In this document: positions 8,991 through 17,964 of the stretch, piece after piece
Position numbering within the stretch: position 1 is the first letter of the stretch
Layout: each line of letters begins with the position of its first letter
Assembly: GCA_017429695.1 (NCBI GenBank)
Contig: JAFROK010000023.1
Span: forward strand, 1-64,000
Source of the DNA: Clostridia bacterium
Lineage (GTDB): Bacteria; Bacillota; Clostridia; Christensenellales; Aristaeellaceae
Length of the DNA: 64,000 bases
Direction of reading: 5' to 3'
Notes under the pieces: generated by a model
The model's database searches: none
What the model saw: the letters and a program-made list of their open reading frames with translations, nothing else
Told to the model about the DNA's origin: nothing
Program-made: the position numbers and the translations under genes

Positions 8991-9566
8991 TCACTTCCTG
9001 TTGCCCGCGTTCATCGCGGCGTCAATGCCGTCCTTTACCCAGCACAGCGCGCTTTCCGCCGCCCGGTCAAAGGCCGCGTCCATCACTACCTTTTCCTCCG
9101 GCGTGTACCGGCCCAGGACCCATTTCACCAGGTCCTCGCCCGCCGGCCGGTCGCCCGTGCCCACCCGGATCCGGGGAAAGCCTGTTTTCCCGATGCATTC
9201 CACAATGCTCCGCATGCCATTATGGGTTCCCGCTCCGCCGTCCTTCCGGATGCGCACTTTGCCCGGCGGCAGATCAATATCGTCGTAAATCACGATCATC
9301 CGCTCCGGCGGGCACTGGTACTTCCGCAGCAGCTGCCGTACGCATTCTCCGCTTTTGTTCATAAAGGTAGTCGGCCGGCACAGCACGATCTTTTTTTCCC
9401 CGTCCGCCGTTTCAGCGATTTCCCCCGGGAAAAAGAGCTTTTTCCTCAGGCGCACCCCGAGTTTCTGTTCAATGCGCTCCATTACATCAAATCCCGCGTT
9501 GTGGCGGGTATGGGCATACTTCGGCCCGATATTCCCCAGGCCGACAATGAGATAGGTTTCCTTCAA
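8991..9566 (-). CDS. pth: Peptidyl-tRNA hydrolase
   Basis: A 191-residue Pth that frees tRNA from prematurely released peptidyl-tRNA. The family residues Asn12, His22 (in TRHNAGFD), Asn70 (in TTFMNKSG) and Asp95 (in YDDIDL) are all present. The start appears to be TTG at 9566. A -35-like TTGACA (minus strand, 9658-9663) lies upstream, but I could not find a convincing -10. It heads the operon with mfd; pth-mfd adjacency is common in Firmicutes. Confidence 0.95.
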   Translation of the reverse strand: MKETYLIVGLGNIGPKYAHTRHNAGFDVMERIEQKLGVRLRKKLFFPGEIAETADGEKKIVLCRPTTFMNKSGECVRQLLRKYQCPPERMIVIYDDIDLPPGKVRIRKDGGAGTHNGMRSIVECIGKTGFPRIRVGTGDRPAGEDLVKWVLGRYTPEEKVVMDAAFDRAAESALCWVKDGIDAAMNAGNRK

Positions 9567-9678
9567 AGCAAACTGCCCCCTGTATTTTCAGCAAACACGT
9601 AATGGCGAAGAAGAGCATCTCCTTCGCTGTGCACAGTTTCTCATTTTTCCCCTTCTCTGTCAAGAACAGAAGCAATAC

Positions 9679-9707
9679 TTTCAAAATCATCCGTTTGGTG
9701 ATATGAT
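9679..9707 (+). promoter_or_regulatory. Promoter of asnA
   Basis: -35 TTTCAA at 9679-9684, a 17-base spacer and -10 TATGAT at 9702-9707. A start near 9714 leaves a leader of under 40 bases to ATG 9751, with no room for a T-box. Confidence 0.5.
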
Positions 9708-9750
9708 GCCCGGTGAAAATAAAATCCATTCAGGCATCAGGAGGCCCTTC

Positions 9751-10755
9751 ATGAATCTGATTATACCGAAAGACTATAATCCCGTGCTGGATCTGCGGGA
9801 TACTGAAATCGCCATCAAGCTGGTCAAAGACTTTTTTGAAACGGAACTGGCCCGCGCGCTGAACCTGACCCGTGTGTCCGCGCCGATCATGGTTACGCCG
9901 GAAAGCGGCCTGAACGATAACCTGAACGGCGTCGAGCGCCCTGTTTCCTTCGATGTGCTGGAAACCGGCAAGCAGGTCGAAATCGTCCACTCCCTGGCCA
10001 AATGGAAGCGCCAGGCCCTGAAGACATACGGTTTCACGGTCGGGGAAGGCCTGTATACCGATATGAACGCCATCCGCCGGGATGAAATTACGGACAATAT
10101 CCATTCCATCTTTGTCGACCAGTGGGACTGGGAGCGGATCATGGCCCCCCATGAGCGCAACGAGCGCTTCCTGCGGGATATCGTCAACCGCATCTACATG
10201 ACCCTCCGGAAAACGGAAGGCTTCGTCTGCGCCCACTATCCGCACATCAAGCCGGAACTGCCGGACCAGATCACATTCGTCACTACCCAGGAGCTGGAAG
10301 ACCGGTATCCGAACCTGTCCTCCAAGGAACGGGAATACAAGGCCGCCAAAGAATACGGCGCAGTCTTCCTGATGCAGGTCGGCGGCGCGCTGCGCAGCGG
10401 AAAGATCCATGACGGCCGCGCACCGGACTATGACGACTGGAACCTGAACGGCGATATTCTCCTCTATGATCCGCTGCTGGATATCTCCCTCGAGGTTTCC
10501 TCCATGGGTATCCGGGTCGATCCGGAAACGCTGATGAAACAGCTGAAAATCCGCGGCTGCGAGGAGCGGGCGGAACTGCCCTTCCAGAAAGCACTGCTCG
10601 CCGGCGAGCTGCCCCAGACGATTGGTGGCGGCATCGGCCAGAGCCGGATGTGCGTCTACTTCCTGCGCAAGGCACATGTGGGCGAAGTCCAGGCCAGCCT
10701 CTGGCCTGAGGAAGTCCAGAAAGCCTGCCGGAACGGAAACATTCCGCTGTTGTGA
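9751..10755 (+). CDS. asnA: Aspartate-ammonia ligase (asparagine synthetase A)
   Basis: A 334-residue class-II-synthetase-like enzyme that makes asparagine from aspartate, ATP and free ammonia. Diagnostic blocks are the N-terminal FFETELARALNLTRVSAP, the long VHSLAKWKR segment and the C-terminal GGGIGQSR motif. I chose ATG 9751 because CAGGAGG lies seven bases upstream; the frame is open 48 bases further but that extension begins at the -10 element. A single gene between a promoter and a terminator. Use of ammonia rather than glutamine suits an ammonia-rich anaerobic habitat. Confidence 0.95.
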   Translation: MNLIIPKDYNPVLDLRDTEIAIKLVKDFFETELARALNLTRVSAPIMVTPESGLNDNLNGVERPVSFDVLETGKQVEIVHSLAKWKRQALKTYGFTVGEGLYTDMNAIRRDEITDNIHSIFVDQWDWERIMAPHERNERFLRDIVNRIYMTLRKTEGFVCAHYPHIKPELPDQITFVTTQELEDRYPNLSSKEREYKAAKEYGAVFLMQVGGALRSGKIHDGRAPDYDDWNLNGDILLYDPLLDISLEVSSMGIRVDPETLMKQLKIRGCEERAELPFQKALLAGELPQTIGGGIGQSRMCVYFLRKAHVGEVQASLWPEEVQKACRNGNIPLL

Positions 10756-10770
10756 TTAGCTTGTGATATA

Positions 10771-10810
10771 AACAAAAAGAGCAACCGCATCACCGGTTGT
10801 TCTTTTTGTT
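10771..10810. terminator. Bidirectional terminator after asnA
   Basis: A 17-bp stem (10771-10787 with 10794-10810, one G-U) with A-rich 5' and T-rich 3' arms, so it can stop transcription from both sides. Its plus-strand right arm overlaps the last codons and stop of the convergent L,D-transpeptidase gene. Confidence 0.8.
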
Positions 10811-12013
10811 GAGTGTGTCAATCGCTTCCTTGCGCAGCTGCGGCGCGCAGTTGGGACAGGGATTCAGCTTTTTGTAGGTCTTGTCTTCCAGTTCCCCGTA
10901 GGTAAACGTGACGGTTTTCGAGGAGCCCTTGATGCGGACGCAGTCCGGACTGGAGTGGTAGTAGCTCTTATCGCGCTTGGCGTTGTAATACAGCTTCAGT
11001 TCGTCGTCCGGATAGCCGATTTCCCGGCCAGCATCATCCCAGATGATCACCTTGGTGAAATTCTTTCCCTTGCGGGTACCGTTGCTCAGGTTCTTCCAGA
11101 GCCATTCCTCATTGATGCCCTCCGGCGTCTTGCGCTGTTGCACCCGGATGCACCCGTGGCTGGCCTTTTCACCCAGATACCGCTCACACCGGTCGTAGGA
11201 CCAATTCACATTTCCCTCGCTGTCGGTCCGGGGAATCATTGGGACTTCGTGAATCAGGATGCCGTCATTGATCCGGATGGCGTTCTTGCAGATCATGTTG
11301 GTATTCCCGTCGTCATCCTTCAGCGGAAAATCCCCGGTCCAGCTGATACACAGGAATTCTCCCGCGGGCGTCTCGTTCCACGGGTTTTTCTTTTTGGGAT
11401 TGTAGTACCCGGTGGAACACAGCAGCGTGGAAAGCAGTTTCCCTTTTTCAAACACATAGAGCCGCTGCTGCTGTTTATCAATCACCAGGCCGTAGGTATC
11501 GTCCACCGGCACTTCCTTCAGCAGGCTTGTCGGCACATATCCCTGGAACAGCGTCGCGTATACTTTCACAGAAGAACCCTCTGTGCTGGAGGAATACGCC
11601 TCAATCAGCGTCCAGTTCTCTCCGCTTTCCAGCACATGAACACCCTGGCTTTCGTAGGTCACGCAGCCAACGTACTCAGTGCAGTTTTCATCCGGATATG
11701 CCCTCACTTTATGCTGCTGCCGCTGGTTTCCTTCCAGAACGGTCACCGGCTGCATCAGCACTTCCCATATTTCTTCCTGGTCCATCCAGCCCATCTTCAT
11801 GTTCCAGAAGCAGAGCGGATGGCTGCATTTGACCGGGCTGTTTTCATTGGCGCTGTGGAAAACGAGATCTTCCGCCCGTCCCATCAGGCCGGATTCATCC
11901 TCCAGGATGATTTCCTGAATCGGCTCCTCTGCGGTGCCGCAGACCGGCAGCATACTGCACGCCAGCATCAGGGCGGCCATCAGGATCAGGCCGGTTCTGC
12001 ATTTTGTCGTCAT
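10790..12013 (-). CDS. Secreted L,D-transpeptidase with extra C-terminal Cys-rich domain
   Basis: A 407-residue exported YkuD-type L,D-transpeptidase, a family that forms 3-3 peptidoglycan crosslinks or anchors proteins to the wall. A signal peptide spans about 1-26 (basic N-terminus, hydrophobic core, AxA-type end). The middle looks SH3-like (ending GYVPTSLL). The YkuD domain runs from about 170 to 320 with the catalytic SHGCIRV motif near residue 286. After it, residues 350-407 carry YYHSSPDCVRI and CPNC, resembling the small metal-binding domain found at the end of some micrococcal-nuclease-like proteins. ATG 12013 is chosen for AAGGAA upstream and the clean signal peptide. It follows the five-repeat wall protein by 35 bases and is probably co-transcribed. 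Confidence 0.88.
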   Translation of the reverse strand: MTTKCRTGLILMAALMLACSMLPVCGTAEEPIQEIILEDESGLMGRAEDLVFHSANENSPVKCSHPLCFWNMKMGWMDQEEIWEVLMQPVTVLEGNQRQQHKVRAYPDENCTEYVGCVTYESQGVHVLESGENWTLIEAYSSSTEGSSVKVYATLFQGYVPTSLLKEVPVDDTYGLVIDKQQQRLYVFEKGKLLSTLLCSTGYYNPKKKNPWNETPAGEFLCISWTGDFPLKDDDGNTNMICKNAIRINDGILIHEVPMIPRTDSEGNVNWSYDRCERYLGEKASHGCIRVQQRKTPEGINEEWLWKNLSNGTRKGKNFTKVIIWDDAGREIGYPDDELKLYYNAKRDKSYYHSSPDCVRIKGSSKTVTFTYGELEDKTYKKLNPCPNCAPQLRKEAIDTLNKKNNR

Positions 12014-12048
12014 GTTGTTTCCTTTTTTACACCGGTTCCCGCTGCCGG

Positions 12049-14328
12049 TTATTTCATGGCCTGGGTCGCAGTCCATCCCTTGTCGATCGTTTCCTGGTGG
12101 CTGGTGGCATACGGCCCGATAGCGGTCACCTGTTCCTGCGTCCGCGGGAAATGAATGCAGGCATGGCCCGCAAAGTTATTGTCCGTCGTATGCTGCGTAC
12201 CGTGTGGATTGGAGTGGGTGGATCCGAGGTAAATGCTGCCGTCGGCAAAGATCACCCATACCGGCCGGGGATTCCAGGTATTGCCTCCGAAAACCTTCAG
12301 CATCTTCGAGGTATCATTCGCCGTCAGCGGTTCATAGTCCGCATGGGCGCCCAGGGAGAAAATATGCCCCTGCCAGGAAATCCCGGTCTGGAAATCATAA
12401 ATGGTCACATAGGGATAGTTGCGGCAGACCGACTTGACCGTCGTATACCAGTTGGCGTAGATCACCTTGGAGGCTCTGGGTGTACCTGCCACAGTGCCCG
12501 TTGCATTTTTCGACGGCGCCGGCGTCGCCGTGGCTGATGCGGAAGATCCGTTCAGCTTCGCCAGCGTCTGTTTGCCGGCAATTCCGTCAGCCGTCAGGTT
12601 ATTGGCCTTCTGGAAGGCGGTCACGGCTGCCGCTGTCATCTTGCCGAAAATGCCGTCCGCACTGCCTTTCAGATATCCTTTCTGAATCAGCATCTGCTGA
12701 AGGGCTTTCACGCCGCTGCCGGTATCACCCTGGCGGTATGTACCGCTCACGGCAGTATTGTCAGTCGTTTTTGCCGTTGCGGTCGGCTTCGGGGTTGCCG
12801 TTGCTTTCGGAGTAGCGGTCGGCGTCGCCGTTACCTTCACCGAAGCTGCTTTGGCATCCCCGCCGTACAGCTTTTTCTGGGTTTCTTCCCCCGCCGCGCC
12901 GTCCACGTTCAGGCTGTTGTTCTTCTGGAAGGCCTTCACTGCAGCCACGGTTTCATCGCCGTAAGTCCCGTCCGGTTTTCCGGCCATATAGCCCAGGGAA
13001 ACCAACGCCTCCTGCAGCTGGGATACAGCAGTACCGGTGCTTCCCTTGCGCAGGGTGGTCCAGACAATCGCCAGGGGCGTCGGCGTCGGATCCGCAGGGG
13101 CCGGCGTCACCTCGGGCGTTACTTCCGGAGTCGGCGTCGCTTCGGCTTCCGCAGCTGTCTTCGCCTTGTCGCTAAAGAGAATCTTATAGGTAGTCTTTCC
13201 GGCTTTTCCGTCCGCGGTCAGTCCGTTGGCCTGCTGAAAACGCTTCAGCGCGTCCACACTGCCTTTGCCGAATTCACCGTCAATCTTTCCTTTATAGTAT
13301 CCCAAATCCTTCAGCCGGCGCTGCACCGTCTTCGCATCCGCACCTTCCGTTCCCTGCTGGACCGTCTTTTCCGGCACCTTATAGGTCGGCGCCGGGGTCG
13401 GGGTCGGAGTAGGCGTCGGTTCGGGCGTAGGGGACGGGGTCGGGGTGCTGTCCGGGCCCAGGGCCGAAGCGCTGTAAACCGCTTCCTGGGTTTCCGCGCC
13501 GGCAATGCCATCCTTCTTCTTCAGGTTGTTCTTTTTCTGGAATGCCACCACCGCGGATTTGGTCGCCGCGTCATAATTGCAGGTAATATCTCCTTTATAG
13601 TATCCCAGCTCTTTCAGGCGCTGCTGCAGCTTGCCGACGGCTTCTCCCCGGTTGCCCTGCTTCATGGTCGTACCAGGCACAGGGCTCAGGGTATTGATTT
13701 TGGTCGCTTTTCCCTGGGCATTCTTCGGCGTGCCGACATACAGGAACGCCTGGATATTCGCATCCATCAGTCCGGTATCCGGATAGCTGTTGGCCTGCTG
13801 AAATGCGATCACCGCTTTTTCTGTCGCTTCACCGAAAGATCCGTCCGCCTTGCCGGTCAGGAATCCCAGTTCAATCAGCGCTTCCTGCAGGGCCCGCACC
13901 TCGCTGCCCGAGGACCCGCGGCGCAGCACAATATAGCTGCCGGCGTCTTCCTCCGGGCTCAGGGTCGGCACAGGGGTCGGCGTGGGCGTCGTCTTAATCT
14001 TCTGAACCTTCTTCAGCACGATATACTCGGTCATCACATACCCGGTGAGTTTGCCGTATTCAACATTCGCCCATTTTCCGCTGGTGCTGAGCACAGTAAT
14101 GGTCGCGCCGGAAGGAATCTTCTTCAGCAGCTCGGACCCGGTAGACTTCCCTTCCCGCAGGTTCACACTCGTCCGGGTTACCGTGTCATAAGGATAGCTG
14201 TCGACGATTTCCATTTCCGGTTCGTCCGCAACCGCCGTCCGGTCCGGCAGCACAAACGCTGTCATGCAAAGAACCAGCACCGCGATGACCGGCAATATCC
14301 TGCGAACCCACATTTTCCGCTGAGCCAT
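12049..14328 (-). CDS. Secreted protein with SH3 domain, five peptidoglycan-binding repeats and a C-terminal Cys-His domain
   Basis: A 759-residue exported protein. A signal peptide ends near residue 30. A bacterial SH3 domain follows (about 45-105). Five PG_binding_1 repeats then appear (each with LQxxLxxLGYxxGxxDGxFGxxTxxAVxAFQ), separated by Thr-Pro-rich linkers. The last 150 residues form a separate globular domain containing YDFQTGISWQG, HTTDNNF and GHACIHFPR. I know this GHxCIHF block from many uncharacterised Firmicutes wall proteins. Its Cys-His pair recalls a YkuD active site, but I cannot assign an activity. ATG 14328 has a strong AGGGAGGG site. The L,D-transpeptidase downstream suggests joint work on the wall. 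Confidence 0.85.
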   Translation of the reverse strand: MAQRKMWVRRILPVIAVLVLCMTAFVLPDRTAVADEPEMEIVDSYPYDTVTRTSVNLREGKSTGSELLKKIPSGATITVLSTSGKWANVEYGKLTGYVMTEYIVLKKVQKIKTTPTPTPVPTLSPEEDAGSYIVLRRGSSGSEVRALQEALIELGFLTGKADGSFGEATEKAVIAFQQANSYPDTGLMDANIQAFLYVGTPKNAQGKATKINTLSPVPGTTMKQGNRGEAVGKLQQRLKELGYYKGDITCNYDAATKSAVVAFQKKNNLKKKDGIAGAETQEAVYSASALGPDSTPTPSPTPEPTPTPTPTPAPTYKVPEKTVQQGTEGADAKTVQRRLKDLGYYKGKIDGEFGKGSVDALKRFQQANGLTADGKAGKTTYKILFSDKAKTAAEAEATPTPEVTPEVTPAPADPTPTPLAIVWTTLRKGSTGTAVSQLQEALVSLGYMAGKPDGTYGDETVAAVKAFQKNNSLNVDGAAGEETQKKLYGGDAKAASVKVTATPTATPKATATPKPTATAKTTDNTAVSGTYRQGDTGSGVKALQQMLIQKGYLKGSADGIFGKMTAAAVTAFQKANNLTADGIAGKQTLAKLNGSSASATATPAPSKNATGTVAGTPRASKVIYANWYTTVKSVCRNYPYVTIYDFQTGISWQGHIFSLGAHADYEPLTANDTSKMLKVFGGNTWNPRPVWVIFADGSIYLGSTHSNPHGTQHTTDNNFAGHACIHFPRTQEQVTAIGPYATSHQETIDKGWTATQAMK

Positions 14329-14393
14329 AATGACCCTCCCTGTCGCCATTGAAAACGGGCATAAAAAACCCGTTGACATACATATACGCATTA

Positions 14394-14422
14394 ATTGTAC
14401 AATGCACATTTCAGAATGTCAA
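14394..14422 (-). promoter_or_regulatory. Promoter of the five-repeat wall protein gene
   Basis: On the minus strand: consensus -35 TTGACA (14417-14422), a 17-base spacer, and -10 TACAAT (14394-14399). The leader of about 60 bases carries a small AACGGG/CCCGTT hairpin at about 14353-14373. The gap 14329-14488 holds nothing else I recognise. Confidence 0.65.
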
Positions 14423-14488
14423 CGAGATATTCATCGTTTCGTAATATTTATTCATTTTGCGGAAACAACTCGTGGAAAGCCGGCCTGT

Positions 14489-15148
14489 TCAGGCCTTCCC
14501 GTCCGCCAGCATGGCCAGTGCGCTGACCGCGGCCGCCTGTTCCGCCTGTTTCTTGGTTTTGCCGGTTCCGGTCGCCAGCTGCATGCCATCCCGGTATACC
14601 GCAGCCTCAAACACCGGCGCGTGAGGCGGTCCGCTCTCTCCGATAATCCGGTAAGTCGGCGCCTCTCCGCCGTTTTTCTGCAATACTTCCTGAAGCTGCC
14701 CCTTGCTGTCCTGCATCGGACGGCTCACCTGGTCTTCGTCGGGCCAGCAGCGTTCCAGCACCGCCCGTGCCGCCTCCATGCCGCCGTCCAGGTAGACCGC
14801 CGCCAGCACGGCTTCCATCGCGTCACACAACACGCTGGGTTTGGTCCTGCCGCCGGTCTGTTCCTCGCCCCGGTCCATCATCAGCGCTTCGCCGATGCCC
14901 AGTTTGCCGGCAATCTGGCTCAGGCTGGCCTCACAGACCAGCAGCGCCCGCCGGTGGGTCAGCGCGCCTTCCCGGTCTTCAGGATGACGCCTGTACAGCC
15001 GGTCGCTCATCAGGTACTGCAGCACCGCGTCCCCTAGGAATTCCAGGCGCTGGTTATCCTCTTTTCCTGCGGAAGGATGCGTCAGCGCACGACGAAGCAG
15101 GCCTTCGTCGCGGAAGGTGTATCCCAGGGCTTCCATGACTTTTTTCAT
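14489..15148 (-). CDS. rnc: Ribonuclease III
   Basis: A 219-residue double-strand-specific RNase acting in rRNA and mRNA processing. The signature NQRLEFLGDAVLQ spans 32-44, and the second catalytic block CDAMEAVLAAVYLDGG follows. A double-stranded-RNA-binding domain makes up the last 70 residues (ending KKQAEQAAAVSAL). It lies four bases after acpP; plsX-acpP-rnc is a conserved order that commonly runs into smc and ftsY, but here smc is 13 kb away. Confidence 0.95.
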   Translation of the reverse strand: MKKVMEALGYTFRDEGLLRRALTHPSAGKEDNQRLEFLGDAVLQYLMSDRLYRRHPEDREGALTHRRALLVCEASLSQIAGKLGIGEALMMDRGEEQTGGRTKPSVLCDAMEAVLAAVYLDGGMEAARAVLERCWPDEDQVSRPMQDSKGQLQEVLQKNGGEAPTYRIIGESGPPHAPVFEAAVYRDGMQLATGTGKTKKQAEQAAAVSALAMLADGKA

Positions 15149-15152
15149 GAAC

Positions 15153-15380
15153 TCACTTGGCTTTCGCGATATAGTTTACCACGTCGCCGACGGTGCGCAG
15201 TTTCATGATCTGGTCGTCTTCCACGGTGATACCGAAACGGTCTTCCAGATCCATGATCATGACCATGATGTTGGCGGAGTCCGCTTTCAGATCCTCCATA
15301 AGGCGGGATTCGGGGGTAATGGTGGCCGGATCCACCTTCAGCTGGTCCGCAATCATGCCCTTTACAGTTTCAAAATCCAT
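15153..15380 (-). CDS. acpP: Acyl carrier protein
   Basis: A 75-residue four-helix acyl carrier protein for fatty acid synthesis. Ser35 in LKADSANI is the phosphopantetheine attachment site; the usual DSLD is DSAN here, a mild variant. The strong GGAGG site before ATG 15380 fixes the start; the frame is open further upstream without a ribosome site. Placed between plsX and rnc, as expected. Confidence 0.93.
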   Translation of the reverse strand: MDFETVKGMIADQLKVDPATITPESRLMEDLKADSANIMVMIMDLEDRFGITVEDDQIMKLRTVGDVVNYIAKAK

Positions 15381-15449
15381 GGTTTTTTCCTCCTTCAAAT
15401 CAATCGTTCTTTGGAAATATGGCAACCGGCCGGAGGCCGGGGTAACCCG

Positions 15450-16463
15450 TTATTCGTTATCAGATGTTTGGACCAGTTTAGAAACGCCCTCTTCGATGAT
15501 CTGGACCACATGGCCTTCAATCATTTTGACGCACTGCCCGATGGCGCTGCAGAAGGCATAGGCATTGCTGGATCCGTGGGCCTTGACCACCGCGCCCTGG
15601 ACGCCCAGCAGCGGTGCGCCGCCGATTTCGTCCGAGCTCATGGTCTTTTTGACCCGCCGGAAAGCCGGCTTTGCGATGAGTCCCCCGATTTTTCCCCGCA
15701 GGTCGGCCATCATTTCCGTTTTAATAATGCCCAGCAGGGCCGTGGCCAGGCCTTCAGTATACTTCAGGATCAGGTTGCCGCCGAAGCCGTCCGTGACCAC
15801 CACATCTGCCTGGTTCAGGGGAATATCCCGGGCCTCCACATTGCCGATGAAATTGTACGGCGCTTTTTCCATGAGCGGATAGGTCGCCTTGACCAGGGCG
15901 TTGCCTTTTTCCGCTTCTGCGCCGATATTCACCAGGCCAACCCGGGGATTTTCCATTCCCAGGACGCCTTTCATATATGCGTCGCCCATAATGCCGAACT
16001 GCACCAGGTATTCCGGCTTGCAGTCCACGTTGGCGCCGCAGTCAATGAGCAGGAAGTAGCCTTTGCCGTTGGGCATCAGCGGGGCCAGGGCCGGGCGCTC
16101 GATGCCCGGGATCCGGCCCAGGCGGAACATGCCGCCCGCCAGGGTGGCGCCGGTGGAACCGGCGGAGACAAAGCCGTCCGCTTCGCCGTTTCTCACCTTC
16201 AGCATGCCCTGGACCGTGGCGCTGTTCACCTTTTTGCGTACGCCCATGACGGGGCTTTCGTGGTTCGTAATGACTTCCGGCGCTTCCTCCAGGGTGAGGC
16301 GGGATTTCACATCATCCCAGTCCGTGAGGAAGGGGGTGACTTCATCCAGTTTGCCGGCCAGGATGATTTCCAGGGACGGGTATTTCCTCAGGGCGGCCAG
16401 GGCGCCTTTCACCGGGGCTTCCGGCGCCAGGTCGCCGCCCATGGCGTCTACATAAATCTTCAT
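15450..16463 (-). CDS. plsX: Phosphate acyltransferase PlsX
   Basis: A 337-residue enzyme that converts acyl-ACP to acyl-phosphate at the start of phospholipid synthesis. The N-terminal MGGDLAP block, the GAN-rich centre and the FGGNLILKYTEG segment are characteristic. It stands just upstream of acpP, which supplies its substrate carrier. No fapR regulator or fabD is present nearby. Confidence 0.95.
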   Translation of the reverse strand: MKIYVDAMGGDLAPEAPVKGALAALRKYPSLEIILAGKLDEVTPFLTDWDDVKSRLTLEEAPEVITNHESPVMGVRKKVNSATVQGMLKVRNGEADGFVSAGSTGATLAGGMFRLGRIPGIERPALAPLMPNGKGYFLLIDCGANVDCKPEYLVQFGIMGDAYMKGVLGMENPRVGLVNIGAEAEKGNALVKATYPLMEKAPYNFIGNVEARDIPLNQADVVVTDGFGGNLILKYTEGLATALLGIIKTEMMADLRGKIGGLIAKPAFRRVKKTMSSDEIGGAPLLGVQGAVVKAHGSSNAYAFCSAIGQCVKMIEGHVVQIIEEGVSKLVQTSDNE

Positions 16464-16475
16464 GCGCGTTCCCTC

Positions 16476-17924
16476 TTAATACGCTTTCGCGAAATACATG
16501 ACTTTGTCCGCTTTCTTTCCGCAGCAGACGCAGGTGTCGCCAAAGCGGAATTTCTCCTGGTCGAAGGGCATGTTGCGGGAGGAGGCGTTGAACTTTTCCT
16601 TGATCTCGTCCTCGCAGGCGCGGCTGCCGCACCACATGGCGCGGGCGAAGCCGTTTTCCACCGCTTTGCCCAGCTCGGACATATTGCGGACCTCGACGGT
16701 ACGCTCATCCCGGAAGGCCTTCGCCTGGTTGTACATCGTCTGCTGGATGTCGGCCAGGAGCTTTTCCAGCTCCTGCGGGATACTTTCCAGCGGGAGGGTG
16801 AATTTTTCCAGCGTATCCCGGCGGAAGACGGTGACCACGCCGTTTTCCAGGTCCCGCGGGCCGATTTCCAGCCGGACCGGGACGCCTTTGAGCTCCCAGT
16901 CGTTGAACTTGAAGCCGGGGCTGACCGTATCCCGGTCGTCCAGTTTGACGCGGAAGCCCGCCTTTTTCAGCTCGTCCTTCAGCTTGCCGCAGGCTTCCAG
17001 GACGCCGCCTTTATGCGCCGCGATGGGCAGGATGACCGCCTGGATCGGGGCGATTTTCGGGGGCAGGCGCAGGCCGCGCTCGTCGCCGTGGGTCATGATA
17101 ATGGCCCCGATGAGCCGGGTGCTGACGCCCCAGCTGGTTTCGTGGACATATTCCAGTTTGCCTTCCTTGCTCTGGTACTGGATATCAAAGGCTTCGGCAA
17201 AGTTGGTGCCGAAGTTATGGGAGGTGCCCGCCTGCAGGGCTTTGCCGTCCTGCATCATGGCCTCCATGGAATAGGTGGCCCGGGCACCGGCGAACTTTTC
17301 CTTTTCGCTCTTGCGGCCTACATAGACCGGCAGGGCCAGGACGTTCTCCGCCACTTCCCGGTAGACTTCGAGCATTTTCAGGGTTTCTTCCTCAGCCTCT
17401 TCCGCGGTGGCGTGGATGGTGTGGCCTTCCTGCCAGAGGAACTCGCTGGTGCGCAGGAACGGGCGGGTCGCCTTTTCCCAGCGCATGACGGAGCACCACT
17501 GGTTATACATCATGGGCAGGTCGCGCCAGGTCTGGACCCATTTGGAATACATGGAACAGAAAATGGTTTCGCTGGTCGGGCGCACGGCCAGGCGCTCCTG
17601 CAGGGGCTCCGTGCCGCCCTGGGTGACCCAGGCCACTTCCGGCGCGAAGCCTTCCACATGCTCCGCTTCCTTGAGCAGGAGGCTTTCCGGGATCAGCATC
17701 GGGAAATATACGTTTTCCGCGCCGGTTTCCTTGAAGCGCGCGTCCATTTCCGCCTGGATCCGCTCCCAGATCGCGTAGCCGTAAGGCCGGATGATCATGC
17801 AGCCGCGGACCGGCGCGTAATCGCACAGTTCCGTCTGTTTGATGACGTCCGTATACCACTGGGAGAAATCCTCGCTGCGCGGGGTGATGTGGGTGACAAA
17901 TTCCTGTTTCTGTTCCTTGGCCAT
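16476..17924 (-). CDS. proS: Prolyl-tRNA synthetase, eukaryotic/archaeal type
   Basis: A 482-residue class II synthetase charging tRNA-Pro. Class II motifs are visible: YFPMLIPES, the RPTSET substrate block and WRTSEFLWQEGHT-like motif 2. The protein lacks the large editing insertion of the common bacterial form and has the C-terminal zinc-site region with CGS, CVCC and a terminal Tyr, as in the archaeal-like ProS type 3 found in some Clostridia, Mycoplasma and Thermus. The leader CGAAGGGAGTTCAT is repeated before the Mrp gene at 19982. No T-box is visible in the 40-base gap. Confidence 0.93.
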   Translation of the reverse strand: MAKEQKQEFVTHITPRSEDFSQWYTDVIKQTELCDYAPVRGCMIIRPYGYAIWERIQAEMDARFKETGAENVYFPMLIPESLLLKEAEHVEGFAPEVAWVTQGGTEPLQERLAVRPTSETIFCSMYSKWVQTWRDLPMMYNQWCSVMRWEKATRPFLRTSEFLWQEGHTIHATAEEAEEETLKMLEVYREVAENVLALPVYVGRKSEKEKFAGARATYSMEAMMQDGKALQAGTSHNFGTNFAEAFDIQYQSKEGKLEYVHETSWGVSTRLIGAIIMTHGDERGLRLPPKIAPIQAVILPIAAHKGGVLEACGKLKDELKKAGFRVKLDDRDTVSPGFKFNDWELKGVPVRLEIGPRDLENGVVTVFRRDTLEKFTLPLESIPQELEKLLADIQQTMYNQAKAFRDERTVEVRNMSELGKAVENGFARAMWCGSRACEDEIKEKFNASSRNMPFDQEKFRFGDTCVCCGKKADKVMYFAKAY

Positions 17925-17964
17925 TTTGAATGAACTCCCTTCGGTCGTTAATAGTTTTTTATTT

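Noticed and set aside
9567-9750. T-box leader before asnA, and likewise before proS
   Set aside because: No GGTGGNACCGCG-type T-box sequence or specifier stem is visible, and the leaders are too short.
14373-14402. A plus-strand TTGACA followed by a TACAAT
   Set aside because: The spacing is 19 bases and no plus-strand gene follows; the minus-strand promoter in the same place is better and has a gene.
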